Positions 4,846 through 13,379 of a stretch of 27,197 nt of DNA are shown here, piece by piece. The position numbers and the translations under genes are program-made. The notes under the pieces were generated by a model, which saw nothing but the letters and a program-made list of their open reading frames with translations, had not been told where the DNA came from and ran no database searches. This stretch comes from an uncultured Eggerthella sp. (GTDB lineage: Bacteria; Actinomycetota; Coriobacteriia; Coriobacteriales; Eggerthellaceae), in the NCBI GenBank assembly GCA_900544455.1, contig UQVJ01000014.1, positions 1 through 27,197 on the forward strand, written 5' to 3'. Numbering within the stretch: the first letter of the stretch is position 1; each line of letters begins with the position of its first letter.

Positions 4846-6165
4846 GTGCTAGACCAGTTTTTTTCGTCCCTCTCGTTTGTGGACATATTTAACTTCTGCG
4901 TCTTTCTCGTGTTCTCTGTTTGTTACGTGTATCAGATTTTCTACGTATTCGTAACGCTTACGAAGAAACCGCCGCAACTTACAGCGAAGAAGAACCATCG
5001 CTATGCGGTTATCGTTGCCGCTCGTAACGAAAACGCCGTTATCGGCGACCTCATTCACAGCATCCGCGTGCAGAACTATCCGCAAGAGCTTATCGACATC
5101 TTTGTTGTTGCCGATAACTGCACCGACAACACGGCTGCCGTTGCCCAGGAGGCTGGTGCAATCGTGTTCCCCCGCTTCAACAAGGAACATATCGGTAAGG
5201 GTTATGCCCTGGATTACGGCTTTTCGTGCATTCGCCAACATTACAGCGAAAACGAATATGAAGCATATTTTGTCTTCGATGCCGACAACGTGCTTGACGT
5301 GAACTACTTCCGCGAAATGAACAAGACCTTCGACAACGGCGCGGTTGCTTCGACCAGTTACCGCAACTCGAAGAATTACTGCTCCAACTGGATTACCGCA
5401 GGTTATGCCGTATGGTTCATGCGCGAGGCGAAATATCTTTCCCAAGCCCGCCTTACTTTGGGAACCAGCTGCGCAGTTTCAGGCACGGGTTTTTTCATTA
5501 GCGCGAAGATCATCGATGAGATGGGTGGCTGGAAGTACCATATGCTCACCGAGGATATCGAGTTCTCCACTGCCTCCATTGTTCGTGGTCGCCGTATTTC
5601 CTATACCCCTACGGCCATGCTCTATGACGAACAGCCGTTGACGTTCCGCGATTCGTGGAACCAGCGTTTCCGTTGGGCGAAGGGCTTCTATCAGGTGTTC
5701 TTTGGATATGGCGGGAAGCTGGTCAAGGGCATTTTCACCAACCCCAAGGGTTCTCGTTTCGCATGCTACGACATGCTGATGACCATTTGTCCGGCTATGT
5801 TGCTCACTATTATCACCATTGCCTTCAACGCGATCATCGCTGTGCTGGGCGTTACTGGCGTGATGTCAACGGGGGTCATGATCACCTCTTCGCTTTCCTC
5901 GATTTTCTTCTGCCTCTTCAACTTTACGCTGTTCATGTTCATGTTCGGTGCGCTTACCACGTTCACCGAATGGGACAACATCCATGCGCCTGCGCGTAAG
6001 AAGATCTTCTACATGTTTACTTTCCCGCTGTTCATGATTACTTACATTCCCATTGCGCTGGTTGCCCTGGTAAAGAAGGCTTCTTGGAAGCCCATCCAGC
6101 ACAGCATCTCGGTTGACGTCCAGGAGTTTGCGCAAGCCAACGCCAAAGACGCCGATCGCATCTAA
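4846..6165 (+). CDS. Membrane glycosyltransferase, GT2 family, 439 aa
   Basis: This is a processive-type family 2 glycosyltransferase. An N-terminal membrane segment (about residues 10-35) precedes the cytosolic GT-A domain. The domain has YAVIVAARNEN at its start, FDADN (D145-x-D147) for metal/nucleotide-sugar binding, TED (E236-D237) as catalytic base region and Q273-RFRW, the Q-x-x-R-W motif of the NodC/cellulose-synthase/chitin-synthase group. Three to four C-terminal membrane segments follow (about 305-420). It probably makes or extends an envelope polysaccharide; donor and product are unknown, and no other glycan genes adjoin it. I chose GTG at 4846 because AAAAGGAG lies 5 bp upstream; an in-frame ATG at 4765 would add 27 residues without a good ribosome site. 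It is a single-gene unit closed by a strong terminator. Confidence 0.9.
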   Translation: MLDQFFSSLSFVDIFNFCVFLVFSVCYVYQIFYVFVTLTKKPPQLTAKKNHRYAVIVAARNENAVIGDLIHSIRVQNYPQELIDIFVVADNCTDNTAAVAQEAGAIVFPRFNKEHIGKGYALDYGFSCIRQHYSENEYEAYFVFDADNVLDVNYFREMNKTFDNGAVASTSYRNSKNYCSNWITAGYAVWFMREAKYLSQARLTLGTSCAVSGTGFFISAKIIDEMGGWKYHMLTEDIEFSTASIVRGRRISYTPTAMLYDEQPLTFRDSWNQRFRWAKGFYQVFFGYGGKLVKGIFTNPKGSRFACYDMLMTICPAMLLTIITIAFNAIIAVLGVTGVMSTGVMITSSLSSIFFCLFNFTLFMFMFGALTTFTEWDNIHAPARKKIFYMFTFPLFMITYIPIALVALVKKASWKPIQHSISVDVQEFAQANAKDADRI

Positions 6166-6230
6166 AGGGCGATCTACGTGGGCAGCGTTGTTTAGCGCTG
6201 CAGGCCCTTTTCGGGTCTAACCGATTCGAG

Positions 6231-6266
6231 GCAGCCAGACGGTTTCGTCTGGCTGCTTTTGTTTTT
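6231..6266 (+). terminator. Intrinsic terminator of the GT2 gene
   Basis: GCAGCCAGACG (6231-6241), loop GTTT, CGTCTGGCTGC (6246-6256), then TTTTGTTTTT. Perfect 11-bp stem. A smaller stem (GCAGCG/CGCTGC, 6182-6201) precedes it. Confidence 0.95.
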
Positions 6267-6284
6267 GGTTCGCTTCGCGATGGT

Positions 6285-7046
6285 CTATGCCCTGATAAAA
6301 GTTACTGCATAGACTTCTTTTGTGCCTGCTGCCCGTAGGGTGTTTCCTGCGGTGAAGAGGGTTGCTCCGGTTGTGAACACATCATCGATCAATATGATGC
6401 GGGGGCTGATGCCCAAGCGTGTTTTGAGAGCGCTCTTGTAGGGAAGGGCTGCGTTTGGTTCGAGATCGAACGATCCAACCATGTTGGCAAGCCTTTGCTT
6501 TGCGTCAAGATTACGTTGGTCACGGCGAGGTCTTGCCCGGAGGAGAGGGGTTAGAGGCATACCGGTCATGCGAGATAGCTCAGCTCCGATAAGCGAAACG
6601 TGATCGAAGCCGCGTTCGCGGACAGCGTTGATGCGTGCGGGAATGGGGACGAGTGCTGCTCCTGCTTGCCAGGAGGGAGGAAGAACATTCGCCATATGGT
6701 GAGCGATTATCTCCGAAAGCTGTTGCTCTCCTCGATCTTTGAAGGCAGTAACAATGCGCTTTGTTTCGGGCGAGAGCAATACTGCAGAAACGCAGCCATC
6801 GAGGGGGAAGTGCGCCAGTCCTTTCCAATGCAGGGTTTGTTGGTTGCATTCGCAGCAGATTCCGCGCCCCCAAGGTGCCCCGCATGTCGGGCATGACGAA
6901 AGCTGGTCTAAGTAAGGCAGCTCCCGCGAGCATTTTTCGCAAAGCGCCACTCCAGGAACATCGCAGATAACGCACCTGGTTTGCCAAATGGCTTCCGAGA
7001 GCCCAAGCTGAAGGATCTTCAGCGAGCCTTTAACCTCTGCGAGCAC
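6285..7046 (-). CDS. comF: ComF family phosphoribosyltransferase-like protein
   Basis: The N-terminal Cys-rich segment (RCVICD, CEKCSRE, SCPTCG, GICCEC; four C-x2-C-type pairs) forms the zinc-ribbon of ComF proteins. The C-terminal half is a type I PRTase fold with VPIPARINAVRERGFDH and the PRPP motif IILIDDVFTTGATL. In competent bacteria ComF acts with the DNA-uptake/recombination machinery; in many non-competent lineages it is conserved with unclear role. I place the start at GTG 7046, after AGGAAGAAGGGTGAA. The frame also allows TTG at 7100 (271 aa) but without a ribosome site. The gene stands alone, convergent with the GT2 gene. Confidence 0.9.
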   Translation of the reverse strand: MLAEVKGSLKILQLGLSEAIWQTRCVICDVPGVALCEKCSRELPYLDQLSSCPTCGAPWGRGICCECNQQTLHWKGLAHFPLDGCVSAVLLSPETKRIVTAFKDRGEQQLSEIIAHHMANVLPPSWQAGAALVPIPARINAVRERGFDHVSLIGAELSRMTGMPLTPLLRARPRRDQRNLDAKQRLANMVGSFDLEPNAALPYKSALKTRLGISPRIILIDDVFTTGATLFTAGNTLRAAGTKEVYAVTFIRA

Positions 7047-7516
7047 TTCACCCTTCTTCCTAACGCAGCTTTCAATTGCCGGCTTTGGCGATGCGGACAA
7101 AATAGTCAGTAGTCTTGCCGGCGCCTTCGACAGGCGGGGTTATCGTCTTGTCTCGATTACGACTATGATCGGAAGGTGCGAAACAATTGCGAAGGATATG
7201 GGAAAAGCATGCGCAAGGAGTCGATCAGGTTGCCTGTTCTGCTAGACTAGGAATGCTCTATCCAGGTCTGTGGTTGCGGTTTTTCCTAGTCCAAGGCAGA
7301 TGCGGTCAAAAGGATCCACGTAAGTTATCGGTTTTCCGAAACGAGCATGGCGCATCCTAGAGGTAAGACGTACCGTTCGGGTTTTATGCAACATAGGGTT
7401 GCACGAACGAGAGGGCGATGTCCGCTTAGCGGGCTTGGTTCCAGTATGCGAGTGTGGGGTCAAAGACCAGGTCAGCTGGAAGAGCGTTAGTATTGGTACC
7501 AAGAAGGGAAGTCTCG
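7047..7516. other. 470-bp intergenic region between divergent comF and lipoprotein genes
   Basis: No gene is supported here. It must hold both promoters. Visible structure: a dyad TGCAAC-ATAGG-GTTGCA at 7387-7403 and small palindromes CCGCTTAGCGG and GGTCAAAGACC closer to the lipoprotein start. No consensus promoter is clear. Confidence 0.5.
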
Positions 7517-8521
7517 ATGAAACGCGCATCGATTCTCGTTGTCACGTTGGTGATGGCGCTGTCCATGGCGGTGGCTCTATGCGGCTGCACGTCGAACAAT
7601 TACACGCCTCAGGCGAAGGAGCAGACGGTTAGCGATTCTGCCCTCAAGTCTTCCGGCACGTTGCGCGTGGGCGTAAATGCGTCCAATGCCCCCTATGCTG
7701 CGGAATCTTCTGGCAGCATTGTTGGCATCGATGTCGATATCGCGGCTGCCCTTGCCGACGAGCTGGGCCTTAAGCTTGAATTGGTGGATGTCGGCTCCTC
7801 GGTAGACACCGCCTTCACCAAGGACAACGTCGACATCGTTATGGGCGTTACGAAGTCGAATTCCGCATACTGGATGTCCGATTCGTACATGAGTTCTGCT
7901 GTGGCTTTGTTCTCGCTTACCCAGAACGCTACGGCCCCCACCCAGTCTGGCTCATTTTCCGTAGCAGCCCAGTCTTCTTCCATGAGCGCATGGGAAGTAA
8001 CCGATCATTATGGTGAAAGCTGCCTGCGTAACAGCACCGATCTTCAGGGTGCCTTCGAATCATTGCAGACTGGTTCGGTGAATTATGTAGCAGCCGACAG
8101 CACCATCGGTGCCTATGTGGTCCACTCTTCTTCGGTTGAAGCTTATCCGGTAGCGCTGCTTCAGGACCCTTCTTCCTACTGCATTGCTGCACCTACCACC
8201 AATGTGGAACTGCAGAAAGCCGTGTCTGAGGCGTTGAGCTCTTTGAAGAACGGCGGTGTAATCAGCGTTATCCAGAAGAAGTGGTTGGGCGACCAGGCTG
8301 ATATCTCCGCGCTGAAGGTTATTCAGTCCACAAAGAGCGAATCTGACAGCGAAGACGCTACTTCAACCGATGTCTCTGATTCTTCTAGCACCAGCTCTTC
8401 CAGCACCACTGGTTCGTCGAGCAGCTCCAGCCCATCAAGCTCGAGCTCTTCGAGCTCCACCTCGGGCTCGACCAGCTCCAGCACGAAAAGCGGGGGCACT
8501 CAGAGCAATTCTGGCAACTAG
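7517..8521 (+). CDS. Orphan amino-acid-type solute-binding lipoprotein with Ser-rich tail, 334 aa
   Basis: This is an extracellular solute-binding protein of the family 3 (polar amino acid) type. It has a signal peptide (MKRASILVV...ALCGC) with lipidated Cys24, then GTLRVGVNASNAPYA, IVGIDVDIAAALADELG and DIVMGVTKS. The binding domain ends around residue 275 (LQKAVSEALSSLKNGGVISV, IQKKWLGDQ). The last ~55 residues are almost only Ser/Thr/Gly and probably span or decorate the cell wall. The ATG at 7517 follows AAGGGAAGTCTCG. No permease or ATPase gene adjoins it, so it is either an orphan ABC receptor or a sensing/adhesive protein. The Ser-rich tail is unusual for this family. Confidence 0.88.
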   Translation: MKRASILVVTLVMALSMAVALCGCTSNNYTPQAKEQTVSDSALKSSGTLRVGVNASNAPYAAESSGSIVGIDVDIAAALADELGLKLELVDVGSSVDTAFTKDNVDIVMGVTKSNSAYWMSDSYMSSAVALFSLTQNATAPTQSGSFSVAAQSSSMSAWEVTDHYGESCLRNSTDLQGAFESLQTGSVNYVAADSTIGAYVVHSSSVEAYPVALLQDPSSYCIAAPTTNVELQKAVSEALSSLKNGGVISVIQKKWLGDQADISALKVIQSTKSESDSEDATSTDVSDSSSTSSSSTTGSSSSSSPSSSSSSSSTSGSTSSSTKSGGTQSNSGN

Positions 8522-8570
8522 GGCGGAAGCTAAATAAAGGTGCTTTGTTGAAAAGGTGTCATAACGTCAA

Positions 8571-8611
8571 CAAACGGAAGGCGGGTTTCATCTCGCCTTC
8601 CGTTTGTTTTT
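8571..8611 (+). terminator. Intrinsic terminator of the lipoprotein gene
   Basis: CAAACGGAAGGCG (8571-8583), 10-nt loop, CGCCTTCCGTTTG (8594-8606), then TTTTTATT. Perfect 13-bp stem. Confidence 0.93.
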
Positions 8612-8675
8612 ATTCTGGGTCATATAAGCCGCTCCGCATAGCGCGGAACCTATTTGTTGAATCAAGGAGAATCGC

Positions 8676-9896
8676 ATGAACGACCAAGGCAATTCCTCTG
8701 GGTCGCCCATTCCCCCCAATGGATGGGGAAACCAGGGTGCAACCCCCCAGCAAACCGATACGGCAACGAAGAAGGCACCTTCTCTTCTGAAGACGTTCCT
8801 CGTTGCTTTTGGTGGCGCCGCAGTGGCCTGTGCGCTGGTATTGGGCGTTTATTCCTTCATTCATCCCAGTTCTTCCACGGTGCTGGGGGGTAGCGGCTCG
8901 GGGACGAGCATCACAGTAAGCGGGGAAGACACAACGCTTGCCGAAGCGGTTTCCCAGAAATGCCTTCCTTCGGTAGTAAACATTGATGTGTATACCAAGC
9001 AGTCCAGTCAGACCATGATGGGCATGATGGGGCAGACGAGCGACGAGCTTGAGGAATCTTCCCTTGGCTCAGGTATTATCCTGTCTTCCGATGGCTATAT
9101 TCTGACCAACTATCACGTTATCGAAGGTGCTGATCAGCTGAAGGTGAACGCTGGCAGCGAAGAGTACATTGCCCAAGTGGTGGGCACCGACGAATCGAGC
9201 GATTTGGCGGTTCTGAAGATTGACGCAAGCGGCCTTACCGCCATTGAGATCGGCTCCTCCTCCGATCTTACTGTGGGTGAATGGGTGATGGCAGTGGGCA
9301 GCCCCTTCGGTCTTGAACAGTCCGTTTCTACTGGCATCGTTTCTGCCACTAGCCGTACCACGTCTGCCCTGAACGATTCCAGCAGTGGTTCAAGCGCTGT
9401 TTACACCAACATGATCCAGACTGATGCCGCTATCAACCCAGGCAATTCCGGCGGTGCTTTGGTCGATAAGGACGGTAAGCTTATCGGCGTTAACACGCTT
9501 ATCGCCTCTTCTTCCGGTTCCAGCTCGGGCGTTGGTTTTGCGATTCCCGTCGATTACGCAATGAACATTGCTCAGCAGATCATCGATGGAAAAACCCCTT
9601 CCCATGCACAACTCGGCATTACCGGTACCACGGTCAACAGCCAGCTGGCAAAACGGTACAACCTGCCAGTTGAATCGGGTGCCTATGTGACGAGCGTTAC
9701 CGCTGGTTCTTCCGCTGCTAATGCCGGCATTCAGGAAGGCGACATCATCACGAAACTGGGCGATTCCTCCATTTCCTCTTCTTCAGATTTGGTGCTGGCG
9801 GTACGTTCGCACAGCGCGGGCGATAATGTGCAGGTGACCTTCAATCGGAATGGCCAAGAGAATACCGTTTCGGTAACGCTTGGCTCTGATTCATAA
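8676..9896 (+). CDS. Membrane-anchored HtrA/DegP-type serine protease with PDZ, 406 aa
   Basis: A polar Pro/Gln/Thr-rich cytosolic segment (1-36) is followed by one membrane helix (about 37-60), a Ser/Gly linker and a trypsin-like domain. The catalytic triad is H147 (TNYHVI), D176 (SSDLAVLKI) and S258 (NPGNSGGALV). A single PDZ domain (about 310-400) contains GAYVTSVTAGSSAANAGI and GDIITKLG. The architecture is the usual actinobacterial/Firmicute HtrA that degrades or refolds misfolded proteins outside the membrane. The ATG at 8676 follows CAAGGAGAATCGC. It is monocistronic between two terminators. Its order after a secreted binding protein looks incidental. Confidence 0.95.
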   Translation: MNDQGNSSGSPIPPNGWGNQGATPQQTDTATKKAPSLLKTFLVAFGGAAVACALVLGVYSFIHPSSSTVLGGSGSGTSITVSGEDTTLAEAVSQKCLPSVVNIDVYTKQSSQTMMGMMGQTSDELEESSLGSGIILSSDGYILTNYHVIEGADQLKVNAGSEEYIAQVVGTDESSDLAVLKIDASGLTAIEIGSSSDLTVGEWVMAVGSPFGLEQSVSTGIVSATSRTTSALNDSSSGSSAVYTNMIQTDAAINPGNSGGALVDKDGKLIGVNTLIASSSGSSSGVGFAIPVDYAMNIAQQIIDGKTPSHAQLGITGTTVNSQLAKRYNLPVESGAYVTSVTAGSSAANAGIQEGDIITKLGDSSISSSSDLVLAVRSHSAGDNVQVTFNRNGQENTVSVTLGSDS

Positions 9897-9922
9897 AACG
9901 TATTTCCTTATAACAAATTGCT

Positions 9923-9972
9923 AAAACTCCCTGAACAATTAGGCGTTATGCTGTGGTTCAGGGAGTTTTTTT
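9923..9972 (+). terminator. Intrinsic terminator of the htrA-type gene
   Basis: AAAACTCCCTGAAC (9923-9936), 19-nt loop, GTTCAGGGAGTTTT (9956-9969), then further T residues. It lies 26 bp after the stop and 50 bp before the next start. Confidence 0.92.
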
Positions 9973-10019
9973 ATGGGAGCGGCACGTCATGCGCGCTCTT
10001 ATCTGAGGAAGGGGATCAT

Positions 10020-10898
10020 ATGTCCGAAAGAATAACCGGCCATACCGAACTCATTGGCTTGATGGCGTATCCAATCCGTCATTCCGCTTCGCCCGCCATG
10101 CACAACGAAGCGTTTGCGGAACTCGGCTGCGACTACGCCTATCTTGCGTTTGAGGTTGGCGCCGATGAAATTGAAGCGGGCGTGCAGGCAATTCGAACGC
10201 TTAAGATGCGTGGCTCAAACATTTCCATGCCCAACAAAACACTGGTAGGGGAGTATCTCGATGAGCTCACACCCGCAGCTAAGATGTGCGGTGCGGTAAA
10301 CACGGTAGTGAACGATAACGGGCATTTGACAGGAACCATTACTGATGGCGTGGGCTTTATGCAGGCAGCCGCCGATAACGGCATAAACCCAATTGGCAAG
10401 AAGATGACTATCGTTGGTTGCGGCGGTGCTGGTACGGCAATTCAAATCCAAGCAGCGCTTGATGGAGTGTCAGAGATCAGCATCTTCAACCGCAAGGATG
10501 ATTTCTACCACCGCGGAGAAGAAACGGTGCAGAAGATCAATTCACAGACCGGCTGCAAGGCAACTCTCTACGATTTGGCAGATCTGCAGAAGCTGAAAGA
10601 GGAAATGGACGACAGCTACCTGTTCGTGAACGCTACGGGTGTAGGCATGAAGCCACTCGAAGGCCAATCGGTGGTGCCTGACAAATCCTATTTCCATCCA
10701 GAATTGAACGTAGTGGACATCATCTATGCACCTCGCCTGACCAAGCTTCGCGAAATGGCGAAAGAAGTGGGCTGTAAAACGATGAACGGCTTGGGTATGA
10801 TGCTCTTCCAGGGTTCTGCTGCTTTCGAATTGTGGACAGGCAAGCCTATGCCGATTGAGCATATGAAGGAAACGCTGGGGATCGACTACAACGAATAG
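10020..10898 (+). CDS. aroE: Shikimate/quinate dehydrogenase (YdiB-like AroE family), 292 aa
   Basis: NAD(P)-dependent reduction of 3-dehydroshikimate (or quinate/shikimate oxidation) in the shikimate pathway. The substrate domain carries YPIRHSASPAMHNEAF (S22, S24), the catalytic Lys in NISMPNK (K73) and CGAVNTVVND (N94). The cofactor motif is VGCGGAGTA (about 132-140), and NATGVGMKPLEG and MNGLGMMLFQGSAAFELWTG close the protein. SMPNK, FNRKDDF, VGMKPLE and LWTGK are closer to E. coli YdiB than to AroE, so dual quinate/shikimate use is plausible. The ATG at 10020 follows GAGGAAGGGGATCAT; the longer upstream frame runs through the terminator. It is 22 bp upstream of the dehydratase and clearly co-transcribed. 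Confidence 0.92.
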   Translation: MSERITGHTELIGLMAYPIRHSASPAMHNEAFAELGCDYAYLAFEVGADEIEAGVQAIRTLKMRGSNISMPNKTLVGEYLDELTPAAKMCGAVNTVVNDNGHLTGTITDGVGFMQAAADNGINPIGKKMTIVGCGGAGTAIQIQAALDGVSEISIFNRKDDFYHRGEETVQKINSQTGCKATLYDLADLQKLKEEMDDSYLFVNATGVGMKPLEGQSVVPDKSYFHPELNVVDIIYAPRLTKLREMAKEVGCKTMNGLGMMLFQGSAAFELWTGKPMPIEHMKETLGIDYNE

Positions 10899-10920
10899 TC
10901 AATAGGTAAGGAGCTCAGGC

Positions 10921-11685
10921 ATGAAAACGGTAAATGCACGCGGAGTGGTTTTCGGCGAGGGCCGTCCGAAGGTCATGACCTCTCTATGCGGCTCTGATGC
11001 TGCAGGAATGATCAAACAGGCGCAGTTTGCGAAGGCGCTTCCGGTGGATGTGCTTGAATGGCGCATTGATTTTCTTGATGAAGCGTACGACATCGATTCG
11101 ATCGTTGATTGCGGGCAGAAGCTCCGTGCCGCAGTGGGCGAGGATACACCTATTCTCATGACATTCCGCACCGCGAAAGAGGGTGGGGAAAAGCCCGTGG
11201 AGCCCGAGGTGTATGCCAACATCAACATCGCGCTCGCCGAAAGCGGCATCGTCGATCTGATTGATGTTGAAGCTTTTATGGGTGATGAAGTGGTGGAACG
11301 CATCATTTCGGCGGCTCATGCAGCTGGGGTATTCGTGATCGCCTCGAACCACGATTTCGAGAAAACTCCTCCCAAGGAAGAAATCGTTGCACGTCTGTGC
11401 AAGATGCAGGATCAGGGAGCCGATATCCTCAAGATCGCGTTGATGCCGCAATGCCGCGAAGATGTGCTTGTGCTGATGGACGCCACGCGCGAAATGTTCG
11501 AAAACCACACTGAGCATCCGCTTATCACCATGAGCATGGGAGGCTTGGGCGTGGTAAGCCGTCTTGCCGGCGAGTCGTATGGCAGCTCGGCAACATTTGG
11601 TGCTGCTGCGCAGGCATCGGCCCCTGGGCAGGTTGGTATTGTCGATCTGGCGCATGTGCTCGATATTGTGCATGCGGGGCTGTAG
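10921..11685 (+). CDS. aroD: Type I 3-dehydroquinate dehydratase, 254 aa
   Basis: This enzyme converts 3-dehydroquinate to 3-dehydroshikimate through a Schiff base. It is an (alpha/beta)8 barrel with EWRIDF near the start (E47, R49), catalytic H144 in ASNHDFEKTP, Schiff-base K171 in DILKIALMP, and MSMGGLGVVSR plus FGAAAQASAPGQ at the C-terminus. The positions match the 252-residue enzymes almost exactly. The ATG at 10921 follows AAGGAGCTCAGGC. It acts immediately before the dehydrogenase product in the pathway, and the dehydrogenase-dehydratase pairing is the same as E. coli ydiB-aroD. A terminator follows. Confidence 0.95.
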   Translation: MKTVNARGVVFGEGRPKVMTSLCGSDAAGMIKQAQFAKALPVDVLEWRIDFLDEAYDIDSIVDCGQKLRAAVGEDTPILMTFRTAKEGGEKPVEPEVYANINIALAESGIVDLIDVEAFMGDEVVERIISAAHAAGVFVIASNHDFEKTPPKEEIVARLCKMQDQGADILKIALMPQCREDVLVLMDATREMFENHTEHPLITMSMGGLGVVSRLAGESYGSSATFGAAAQASAPGQVGIVDLAHVLDIVHAGL

Positions 11686-11710
11686 GCAGAACAATCCACG
11701 CATGACGAAG

Positions 11711-11740
11711 AAAGGCTGCGGCGTAAGTCGCGGCCTTTTT
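11711..11740 (+). terminator. Intrinsic terminator of aroE-aroD
   Basis: AAAGGC-T-GCG, 8-nt loop, CGC-G-GCCTTTTTT. One unpaired position, 6-T tail, 26 bp after the aroD stop. Confidence 0.85.
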
Positions 11741-11812
11741 TATGGGGTGCGTACAAGCTATGCGCGTTTTACGGTAATATGGCAAAGATACAGGCAATGA
11801 AAGGAAATGCCC

Positions 11813-12532
11813 ATGGCATCTGACTATAAGTACAAGCGTGTTCTCCTGAAGCTCTCCGGTGAAGCATTGATGGGAGAAGCCGGCTACGGCATCGATCCTA
11901 AGGTCGTTGAAGAACTTGCTGTTCAGATCAAGGAAATCGTTGATGATGGAATTCAGCTTGCTGTAACCGTTGGCGGCGGCAATATCTTCCGCGGTCTTGC
12001 TGGCTCTGCAGAAGGCATGGATCGTGCTCAGGCCGACTACATCGGTATGCTTGCCACGTGCATGAACGCACTTGCCCTCCAAGACGCTTTCGAGCGCCAT
12101 GGCATTCCCACTCGAGTGATGAGCGCTATCGAGATGCGCCAGGTTTCCGAACCTTACATCCGCCGTCGCGCCGTGCATCATCTCGAAAAGGGCTACGTTG
12201 TGATTTTCGCGGCCGGTACGGGCAATCCCTACTTCACCACCGACACCACGGCAGCTTTGCGCGCTTGCGAAATCAACGCTGAGTGCCTGATGAAGGCTAC
12301 CAAGGTTGATGGTATCTACGATGCCGACCCGGTAACCAACCCCGATGCTAAGCGCTTTGAAACCATCAGCTACCTTGAAGTTCTTTCCCGTGAACTCCAC
12401 GTCATGGACTCCACGGCAACTTCGTTGTGCATGGACAACAAGCTTCCTATCCTGGTGTTCGACCTGATGGTTCCTGGCAATATTTCGCGCATTCTGAAGG
12501 GCGAGAACATCGGAACCACCGTTACCGCGTAA
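11813..12532 (+). CDS. pyrH: UMP kinase, 239 aa
   Basis: This is the amino-acid-kinase-fold UMP kinase (UMP + ATP to UDP), hexameric in bacteria and usually regulated by GTP/UTP. It has VLLKLSGEAL near the N-terminus, VGGGNIFRG (about 57-65), RAQADYIGMLAT, FAAGTGNPYFTTDTTAA (about 135-151) for UMP binding, and KVDGIYDADP. I prefer ATG 11813 because AAAGGAA then lies 7 bp away; the in-frame ATG at 11807 leaves too little space. In many bacteria rpsB-tsf-pyrH-frr are together; here pyrH follows the aroD terminator and keeps only frr. Confidence 0.96.
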   Translation: MASDYKYKRVLLKLSGEALMGEAGYGIDPKVVEELAVQIKEIVDDGIQLAVTVGGGNIFRGLAGSAEGMDRAQADYIGMLATCMNALALQDAFERHGIPTRVMSAIEMRQVSEPYIRRRAVHHLEKGYVVIFAAGTGNPYFTTDTTAALRACEINAECLMKATKVDGIYDADPVTNPDAKRFETISYLEVLSRELHVMDSTATSLCMDNKLPILVFDLMVPGNISRILKGENIGTTVTA

Positions 12533-12599
12533 AACAAATTCCACCGTGCCTGATTCGCAGGCACCGCAACAATACGAATCAAAAGGGGAAGGACCCAAG

Positions 12600-13157
12600 A
12601 TGACCAAGGAAATCATGGATAAAGCGGCAGAGCGTATGGCAAGCGCTGAACAGCAGCTGCTTTCCAACTTTGCCTCTGTTCGCACCGGCCGTGCTAGCGC
12701 CATGATCCTCGACCGTGTAAAGGCCGATTACTACGGCGTTCCGACCCCCATCAACCAGATGGCGGCCATCAAAACGCCCGATGCCCACACCCTCGTTATT
12801 GAGCCGTGGGACAAGTCGGCTCTTGGTGGTATCGACCACGCTATCCAGGAGGCAAACCTGGGCGTTATGCCTAACAACGATGGTTCGGTAATCCGTCTTT
12901 CCTTCCCGCCCCTTACCGAGGAGCGTCGTAAGGAATTCGTAAAGGAGTGCCGCACCTACGCCGAGGAAAGCCGTGTGGCCGTACGCAATGCTCGCCGCGA
13001 TGCCAATACTGCCGTTGAGAAAGCTGTAAAGAACGACGGTCTTCCTGAAGACGAGCAGCGTCGTGCCGAGGCTGAAATCCAGAAGCTTACCGATGCCGCT
13101 ATCGCTAAGCTCGATGCTCATCTTGCCAAAAAAGAAGAAGAGTTGATGTCCATCTAG
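12600..13157 (+). CDS. frr: Ribosome recycling factor, 185 aa
   Basis: With EF-G it splits the post-termination ribosome. The length is exactly that of the family. Conserved features include ASVRTGRASAMILDRV, YYGVPTPINQMA, EPWDKSAL, LGVMPNNDGSVIRLSFPPLT, EERRKEFVK and RVAVRNARRDAN, with the long C-terminal helix ending KKEEELMSI. The ATG at 12600 follows GGGGAAGGACCCAAG; the longer frame from 12546 is intergenic. It is 67 bp after pyrH and probably shares its transcript, ending at the 13320 terminator. Confidence 0.97.
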   Translation: MTKEIMDKAAERMASAEQQLLSNFASVRTGRASAMILDRVKADYYGVPTPINQMAAIKTPDAHTLVIEPWDKSALGGIDHAIQEANLGVMPNNDGSVIRLSFPPLTEERRKEFVKECRTYAEESRVAVRNARRDANTAVEKAVKNDGLPEDEQRRAEAEIQKLTDAAIAKLDAHLAKKEEELMSI

Positions 13158-13319
13158 TTTTGCCACTCTGCTGAGGGCAAGCCGTCTACAGGGCAGGGAA
13201 TGCGCTCTGCGCGCTACCGATAACGCGGTAGGAATTCATCCGGAAAAAGCAGCTTTTGCGTCGAATCTTGGTTCTATTGCTTTCGTTCGTTTTCGCCGCC
13301 CTGATTATTTTGAGATTCT

Positions 13320-13348
13320 GCCCGCCAGGCTTTCTGGCGGGCGTGTTT
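13320..13348 (+). terminator. Intrinsic terminator of pyrH-frr
   Basis: GCCCGCCAG (13320-13328), loop GCTTT, CTGGCGGGC (13334-13342), then GTGTTTTG. The stem is perfect; the tail is interrupted by G. It ends about 30 bp before uppS. Confidence 0.8.
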
Positions 13349-13379
13349 TGCATTTGCGGGGTTTGCAAGGAGGAATGGA

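Noticed and set aside
7230..7248. TTGCCT/TAGACT promoter upstream of the lipoprotein gene
   Set aside because: The hexamers are only 7 bp apart, too close for a sigma-70 promoter.
11525..12703. 392-aa minus-strand open frame antisense to aroD-pyrH
   Set aside because: It overlaps well-identified genes with intact catalytic motifs, and its composition is that of a mirrored coding strand.
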